From: Planctomycetota bacterium
GTDB lineage: Bacteria; Planctomycetota; UBA1135; JADKAF01
Assembly (NCBI GenBank): GCA_016719295.1
Contig: JADKAF010000001.1
Location: forward strand, 5,022,001 to 5,086,000
Direction: 5' to 3'
Length of the DNA stretch: 64,000 nt
The translations under genes and the position numbers were made by a program. Below are positions 58,836-64,000 of this stretch, piece after piece; within the stretch, counting starts at the first letter, position 1, and each line of letters starts with the position of its first letter. The notes under the pieces were generated by a model. The model was not told where the DNA came from. It worked only from the letters and a program-made list of their open reading frames with translations, and ran no database searches.

Positions 58836-61025
58836 ATGACCGTCCGCATCACCGTCGCACGCTTTCTCTCGTTCGCACTGGGTCTGACTCTCCAGGTAGG
58901 TGCACTGGCCACGGACTACTACGTGGATTCGTTCCTCGGAAGTGACCAGAACGATGGCACGGCCGCGCGCCCATGGAAGACTCTGACGTACGCTTGCTCG
59001 CGCACGTATGTTCAAGGAGATGCCGTCATCGCCGTCGGCCGCTTCGACGGCTTGAACGGGGAGGCGTTTCCTCTGGTGCTACCAGCCCATCTGACTCTCC
59101 GAGCTTTGGGCGTCGGGGCGCCAGCCGAGATAGATGCCGGTGGAAGGGCTGCCCTGCACATCGACCCAGTGGGGACTTCAGCGGCGGTTCGCGGCTTCGC
59201 TCTGATCCGCGGTACTCCGGCCATCACCGCTTTTGCCAGCCAAGGCTCCAATGGGCTGACCATCTCCGACAATCGCATCGAAGGAGATGTAAGGACTGAC
59301 GAGTATCCGGGGACATGGTCGATGCAGATTTCGTCGAATGTCATCCATGGCCGATTGGACATGGATGCGGCGGCTGGCCGCTACTATATCCAAGCGAACA
59401 CGGTCATCGCCTCCGTAGATGCGATCAAGCTCTGGGCATCGACATACGGCGCCAGTGACAGCTCCATCACGGCTAATCGCGTCACATGCTCCTCGGGGTC
59501 TTGCATAATTGCAACGGGAGACGATTCGAGTATTCGAGTGGACGGAAACGTGATCGATGGCCTCGGAACGGCAGATGTTGGCGTAAGCGCCTGGCCTTAC
59601 TATTTTCGTAGCGCATCGGGAAATGTCATCCGTCGGATCAATGGCTGGGGCATGCTTGTAGGTGGACGGCCATGGCCTGAGAGGGCAGTTGTTAGCGGTA
59701 ATGATCTCGGAGAGTGCACCAAGGGCATCAGCGCCAACTTTACGACTTATGGCGAAGGAGCGTCGATGGATCGTAACACCATCCGGGTCGTTGACGGGCC
59801 AGGGATCTCTTGGTCGCGTTGGCCGTACAGCTCGCCTGGAGCAAGGATCCAGGATTCTCTGATACACGTCGCGAATGGTGGCCTCGGTATCGAGTTCCCG
59901 GTCTGCTCCGGCGGATTGGAGCTGTACCGTACGCAGATTTCTGCGGGAGCCACGCGGCAGGGCTCCGTCGGAGTGCTCGCCGCCTCCACCTACTTGGACA
60001 TGCAGGATTGCCGGATCGACGGATTCGAGGGCGGCGTCAGGGTCAGTTTGGCTCGATGTTACTACCCTGTCTACCAGCCCTCTCTGCTGGCTCGAAACGT
60101 AGTGAATGGAGCGGGCGTCGCCATCGACGTGCGCCCCGACAATCCCTGGACCTCCGTGCACCTTATCGAGAATGACCTTGGGCTGGCATCCACTGGCATT
60201 CGGTGGGTCGGAGATGCTCAGGACGTGGTTGTCCGGCGGAATCGCTTTGTGGGAGCGGGCCAGGGGCTCATCCTCTCGCCTCCCCTGGGCGCTCAGTTCT
60301 TTCGCGTGGAGAGGTGTGAGGTTGTTGAGAACGACTTCGGCGTGGAGGTTGATCTCGGCGGTGCTCTTGCTGCGGTATCTATCGTCTCGAACACCATCGC
60401 CAGCAACCGGGGCGTCGGCATCGACATTCGGCGGCAGGCGTTTACCGGATCGCTGTCCATGCTGAACTGCATCATTGCGGGCCACTCCCCTGACGTCGGC
60501 AGTGCGTCCTTTGCTCCGGGGGACGACGTGCGGGCGAATCTCGCGCAGGATGGCGGCCTTCTCGGCGCGCATCCGAGCAACATCTTCGGCATGCCGCATT
60601 TCGCCTCGTTGCCAACGCTCTTGCCGACCTCGCCTTGTATTCGTTCTGGAGTCGATCCGGCTACGGGGGTAGCGGACCGAGACATGGGGTGCGTGCAGAG
60701 CGGGCATGCGGAGTCGCTCCAGGCCTTGTGGCTGAGCTCGAATCGCTTGGACATGAGGGTGCTGGGGACGAGCGGTACGGCCGCGCTGATGGCCTGCTCC
60801 GCCTTGCCCGCGTTCTCTTCTGCGCTCACGGTCTGTGACGATCAGCTCGGCCTGGATGTGAACTCTCTGGTGTTCGTCATTGCCGGCTCCATCAACTTCG
60901 GCCGCTTTGATGCGGTGTTCGAAGTCCCGCCGGTTCCCTTCACGGTTTCGTTTCAGGCCGTGAGGAATCTCGTTGCCGCTCCCTTCTCTTGTGGCTTGAG
61001 CAATGTTCGGGTCGTGAATCAGTAG
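58836..61025 (+). CDS. Secreted parallel beta-helix protein
   Basis: A 729-residue exported protein, with signal segment FLSFALGLTLQVGALATDYYVDSFLGSD. The start of the mature part (YYVDSFLGSDQNDGTAARPWKTL) is the standard opening of right-handed beta-helix surface proteins. About 15 helix coils follow with N/D/G turns (GLTISDNRIEG, ITANRVTCSS, VVSGNDLGE, NTIASNRGVGIDIRR). The last about 95 residues (from LSSNRLDMRV) resemble the C-terminal domain shared with other secreted proteins here. The gene is visibly less GC-rich than the flanking genes. The ATG at 58836 was chosen because the signal peptide starts directly; an upstream TTG would add an unlikely extension. Probably an adhesin or polysaccharide-binding protein. 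Confidence 0.82.
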   Translation: MTVRITVARFLSFALGLTLQVGALATDYYVDSFLGSDQNDGTAARPWKTLTYACSRTYVQGDAVIAVGRFDGLNGEAFPLVLPAHLTLRALGVGAPAEIDAGGRAALHIDPVGTSAAVRGFALIRGTPAITAFASQGSNGLTISDNRIEGDVRTDEYPGTWSMQISSNVIHGRLDMDAAAGRYYIQANTVIASVDAIKLWASTYGASDSSITANRVTCSSGSCIIATGDDSSIRVDGNVIDGLGTADVGVSAWPYYFRSASGNVIRRINGWGMLVGGRPWPERAVVSGNDLGECTKGISANFTTYGEGASMDRNTIRVVDGPGISWSRWPYSSPGARIQDSLIHVANGGLGIEFPVCSGGLELYRTQISAGATRQGSVGVLAASTYLDMQDCRIDGFEGGVRVSLARCYYPVYQPSLLARNVVNGAGVAIDVRPDNPWTSVHLIENDLGLASTGIRWVGDAQDVVVRRNRFVGAGQGLILSPPLGAQFFRVERCEVVENDFGVEVDLGGALAAVSIVSNTIASNRGVGIDIRRQAFTGSLSMLNCIIAGHSPDVGSASFAPGDDVRANLAQDGGLLGAHPSNIFGMPHFASLPTLLPTSPCIRSGVDPATGVADRDMGCVQSGHAESLQALWLSSNRLDMRVLGTSGTAALMACSALPAFSSALTVCDDQLGLDVNSLVFVIAGSINFGRFDAVFEVPPVPFTVSFQAVRNLVAAPFSCGLSNVRVVNQ

Positions 61026-61158
61026 TTCGATCGGCCTTGCGGGGGCGGTAGGGGGAGCGGTACTCCTTGCTGGCTCTGCTCGCAAGGGGATCTGGCCTGA
61101 GGCTCGGCCAGGTCTCCAGCGGAGGACGCGGTCGGGACAAGCTGCTAACTTGGCTGCG

Positions 61159-61737
61159 ATGCCCACCCCCGCCCACGCCATCACCCACTGCCTCGAACGC
61201 TGGCGCTCCGGCGACCCCTCCGCCGCGCACGAGATGCTGCCGCTCGTCTACGAGCAGCTCCGCGCGCTGGCGGGGAACTTGATGCGCGGCGACCGCCCGG
61301 ATCACACGCTGCAGCCGACGGCGCTGGTCCATGAAGCGTGGCTCAAGATCGCGAGCGCGATGGGCGGCGGGGCCAGCGTGCGCGATCGCGAGCACTTCCT
61401 CGCCATCGCCGCGAAGGCGATGCGGCAGGTGCTGGTGAACCACGCGCGCGGGCGCCGGATGCAGAAGCGCGATGCGGGTGGGGTGCGCTTACCGCTGGAC
61501 GCGATCGTCGAGGCGATCGAGGCCACGACCGGGGAGGTCACGGGGTGGAACGAGCTCCTGGAGCAGCTCGCCGTGGAGCATCCGCGGCCGGCGCAGATCG
61601 TCGAGCTGCGGGTGTTCGGCGGGTTGCTGGTCGAGGAGGTCGCGGAGGTCCTGGGGCTCGGGCCCACGACGGTGAAGGCCGACTGGCGCTTCGCGCGGGC
61701 TTGGTTGCAGCAGAAGCAGGAACTCGGGGGCGCTTGA
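61159..61737 (+). CDS. ECF-type RNA polymerase sigma factor
   Basis: A 192-residue ECF sigma factor of the HAF type. Region 2: HTLQPTALVHEAWLKIA and HFLAIAAKAMRQVLVNHARGRRMQKRD. Region 4: LRVFGGLLVEEVAEVLGLGPTTVKADWRFARAWL. The region between shows the same spacing as the other two ECF factors here. It is 70 bases upstream of the third kinase gene on the same strand. Confidence 0.9.
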   Translation: MPTPAHAITHCLERWRSGDPSAAHEMLPLVYEQLRALAGNLMRGDRPDHTLQPTALVHEAWLKIASAMGGGASVRDREHFLAIAAKAMRQVLVNHARGRRMQKRDAGGVRLPLDAIVEAIEATTGEVTGWNELLEQLAVEHPRPAQIVELRVFGGLLVEEVAEVLGLGPTTVKADWRFARAWLQQKQELGGA

Positions 61738-61807
61738 GCGACCGTTCGCGGGTGTTTCCGTGTGGAAGCGCTGGTTGCTCTCTCGGTTCTCTCCTCCCTC
61801 CATCGCC

Positions 61808-64000
61808 ATGAGCTCTCGCGCCGTTTCCGTTCATCGCATCTTCGTCCTGGCCGCGGAGTGTCGCGGCGCGGAGCGCGCGGCGTGTCTCGAGGCGCAGTGC
61901 GGCGGCGATGTCGCGCTGCGCGCCGAGGTCGAGGCGCTGCTCGCGCAGGACGAGAGCTCGGCGTACCTGGGCGAGACGGGGCTGGCCGCGATCCGTGCCA
62001 CGCTCGGCGAAGAGGCCGTGCCCGAGCGCATCGGCGCGTTTCGGATCCTCGGCGAGCTCGGCCGCGGCGGGATGGGGGTCGTCTATCGCGCGCGGCAGGA
62101 GCGGCCGGCGCGCGAGGTCGCGTTGAAGGTGCTGGCTCCAGGGGCGGGCAGCGCGGAGGCGCGGCAGCGCTTTGCGCTGGAGGCCGAGGCGCTCGGGCGG
62201 CTCCAGCATCCCGGGATCGCGCAGGTGTTCGAGGCCGGGAGCTACGCGACGGAGAGCGGGCCGCGGCCGTATCTCGCGATGGAGCTCGTGAAGGGGGTGT
62301 CGCTGCACGCGTGGCGCGAGCAGGAAGACCCGCCGCTCGCGCGGCGCGTCGCACTCTGGGCCGAGCTCTGCGATGCGGTGCATCACGCGCATCAGAAGGG
62401 TCTGATCCACCGCGATCTCAAACCCAGCAACGTGTTGGTCGACGAGGCGGGCCATGTGAAGGTGCTCGACTTCGGGATCGCGCGCTTCCTCGACGCGGAT
62501 CGCGCGTCGAGCTTGGCCACGCAGACGGGCCAGATCCTCGGCACGCTCGCGTACATGAGCCCCGAGCAGGCGAACGGCGGGACGGAGGACGTCGACGTGT
62601 GCTCCGATGTGTATTCGCTCGGCGCGATCGGCTACGAGCTGCTCGCGGGCGAGCCGCCGCTCGCGTTGCGCGGGGAGCCCGTGACGAAGGCGCTGCGGCG
62701 CATCGTCGAAGAGGAACCGCGGCCGCTCGGCGAGCGCGACCGCCGGTTGCGAGGCGACCTGCAGACGATCGTGAGCAAGGCGCTGCGGAAGGAGCCCGCC
62801 GAGCGCTATGCCTCGGCGCGCGAGCTCGGTGCGGATCTGCGACGCGTGCTCGCTCACGAGCCGATCGAAGCGCGGCCGGCGACGGCGTTCTATCTCGCGC
62901 GGCGTTTCGCGCGGCGGCATCGCGGGCTCGTCGCGGGGGCGATCTTGGCCGTCCTGGCGCTCTGCACGGGAGCGGCGCTCTCGGTCGCTTGGGCGCTGCG
63001 CGCGGAGGAGGCCGAGCGCGAAGCGCGCGAGGAGGCGCGCATCGCGAGCCGCGTCACGGAGATCTTGCGCGCGTTCTTCCTCGGCGCGAATCCCGACGTC
63101 ATGGGCACGCGCAATCCCACCGCGAAGGAGATCCTCGCGGCGGGAGCCGGCGTGCTTGAGCTCGAGTCCGAGCGGGATCCGTTCGCCTCGGCGCGCGTGG
63201 CGCTGATCTTGGGCGAGGTTCACGTCGCGTTCGGCGATGCCGCGCGCGGCGTCGAGCATGTGCAGCGCGCGCTGGAGGCGCTGCGCCGCGAGATCGCGGG
63301 CGATGATCCGCGCCTCGCGGAAGCGCTGCATGTGAATGCCTGGGCGCTGATGCGCGCGCAGCGCTTCGCCGAAGCCGGTCCGCTCTACGCCGAGGCGCTG
63401 GCGATGCATCGACGCCTCGGAGCGACCTCGCCGGCCCTCGTCGCGAAGTGCCTGGAAGGGCTGGCGGTCACGGCGGCGCGGGCGAAGGACTTCGAGAGTG
63501 CGCGGCGCCACCTCGCCGAGGCGCGCCCGTTCCGCGAAGCGAGCGGCGATGCGCTCCGCCTCGCCGCTCACTGGCATAACCTCGCCAATGCAGAGCAGAT
63601 GGCGGGAGAGCTCGAGGCGGCGGAGGCGGCGTACGCGCGCGCGAGCGAGATCTTGCCTCTTCAGGGGAACGAGGCGTTCGCGGCCTTGATCGCCGGCAAT
63701 CGCGGCAACCTACGCCTGCGGCAGCAGCGCCTGGAGGAAGCGGAGGTCGAGTTTCGGAAAGCGCTCGCGTTCTCCGAGGCCGTGTTCGGCACCGAGAGCC
63801 CGCGCCTCGTGACCGCGCTCACGCATGTCGGCACGATCTGCGCGCAGACGGAGCGCGTGGAGGAAGCGGAGGCGCTGCTGCGTCGCGCCATCGCGGTCGG
63901 CGGGGACGCCGCGCAGACCACGGACGTCTCGCTCGCCAACGCGCTCTCGAACCTGGGCCTCCTCGCCGCACAGCAGGGCCGCATCGAGGAGGCGGTCGGA
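61808..64000 (+). CDS. Ser/Thr kinase with TPR repeats (3' end outside window)
   Basis: At least 731 residues, cut by the window end. Kinase domain: ELGRGGMGVVYRARQ, a Lys in REVALKVL, IHRDLKPSNVLVD (HRD at 201-203), KVLDFGIARFL, and GTLAYMSPEQ. A transmembrane helix (GAILAVLALCTGAALSVAWAL) follows, then TPR-like helices to the end (ARVALILGEVHVAFGDAARGVEHVQRAL, LAEALHVNAWALMRAQRFAEAGPLYAEALAMH, AEVEFRKALAFSEAVFG). The layout matches the second kinase (33038-35523) but with an intact frame. It is expected to act with the sigma factor just upstream; the sensor input would be the extracytoplasmic TPR part. Confidence 0.9.
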   Translation, partial: MSSRAVSVHRIFVLAAECRGAERAACLEAQCGGDVALRAEVEALLAQDESSAYLGETGLAAIRATLGEEAVPERIGAFRILGELGRGGMGVVYRARQERPAREVALKVLAPGAGSAEARQRFALEAEALGRLQHPGIAQVFEAGSYATESGPRPYLAMELVKGVSLHAWREQEDPPLARRVALWAELCDAVHHAHQKGLIHRDLKPSNVLVDEAGHVKVLDFGIARFLDADRASSLATQTGQILGTLAYMSPEQANGGTEDVDVCSDVYSLGAIGYELLAGEPPLALRGEPVTKALRRIVEEEPRPLGERDRRLRGDLQTIVSKALRKEPAERYASARELGADLRRVLAHEPIEARPATAFYLARRFARRHRGLVAGAILAVLALCTGAALSVAWALRAEEAEREAREEARIASRVTEILRAFFLGANPDVMGTRNPTAKEILAAGAGVLELESERDPFASARVALILGEVHVAFGDAARGVEHVQRALEALRREIAGDDPRLAEALHVNAWALMRAQRFAEAGPLYAEALAMHRRLGATSPALVAKCLEGLAVTAARAKDFESARRHLAEARPFREASGDALRLAAHWHNLANAEQMAGELEAAEAAYARASEILPLQGNEAFAALIAGNRGNLRLRQQRLEEAEVEFRKALAFSEAVFGTESPRLVTALTHVGTICAQTERVEEAEALLRRAIAVGGDAAQTTDVSLANALSNLGLLAAQQGRIEEAVG

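Overview
This 64-kb window is a high-GC bacterial chromosome segment that most resembles a Planctomycetota genome. The clues are three ECF sigma factor / Ser-Thr kinase gene pairs, an unusual load of large secreted proteins (PQQ-like propeller, DUF1080, phytase-like, parallel beta-helix, collagen-like fibre, cytochrome c propeller), and long kinases carrying C-terminal TPR or formylglycine-generating-enzyme domains. This placement is inferred from gene content only. No rRNA, tRNA, CRISPR array or transposase was seen.

Region 1 (0-25.6 kb) is mostly housekeeping and regulatory. It holds a PQQ-like secreted protein, a zinc metallopeptidase, a large unknown protein, a FliA/WhiG-type sigma factor, adenine phosphoribosyltransferase (apt), an ABC-F ATPase, a PyrK-like protein translationally coupled to a PAS-GGDEF diguanylate cyclase, a secreted repeat protein, a divergent GroEL paralogue, a phytase-like protein and a Pit/DUF47 phosphate transport pair. 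Next come a band-7/SPFH gene coupled to a degenerate NAD-kinase-like gene, a DUF1080 protein, and the first kinase/sigma pair.

Region 2 (25.6-47.5 kb) is dominated by exported and degradative proteins: an IPT/TIG protein next to a collagen-like peptidase-S74 fibre, a D-aminoacylase-like lipoprotein, the second sigma/kinase pair (kinase frame broken at a C7 tract), a di-haem cytochrome propeller, an M14 carboxypeptidase, a zinc alcohol dehydrogenase, a Tat-exported FAD amine oxidase, a DUF1579 protein, a zinc-ribbon protein and a beta-helix protein.

Region 3 (47.8-58.6 kb) looks like a defence island. It contains an overlapping pair of unknown genes (the second HEPN-like), a Panacea (SocA-type) antitoxin followed by a short RelE/HigB-like toxin remnant, a complete type I restriction-modification operon (hsdM-hsdS-hsdR) coupled to a YgjP-type metallopeptidase, and an overlapping pair of a 144-residue unknown and an ImmA/IrrE-type metallopeptidase.

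Region 4 (58.8-64 kb) has a lower-GC beta-helix protein and the third sigma/kinase pair, with the kinase running off the end of the window.

Two cross-cutting patterns stand out. Five secreted proteins appear to share a roughly 100-residue C-terminal domain that may be a sorting or attachment module. A dispersed hairpin element (three copies) sits exactly at gene 3' ends, and in two copies it supplies the stop codon and the last three residues (T-A-Q) of the protein.
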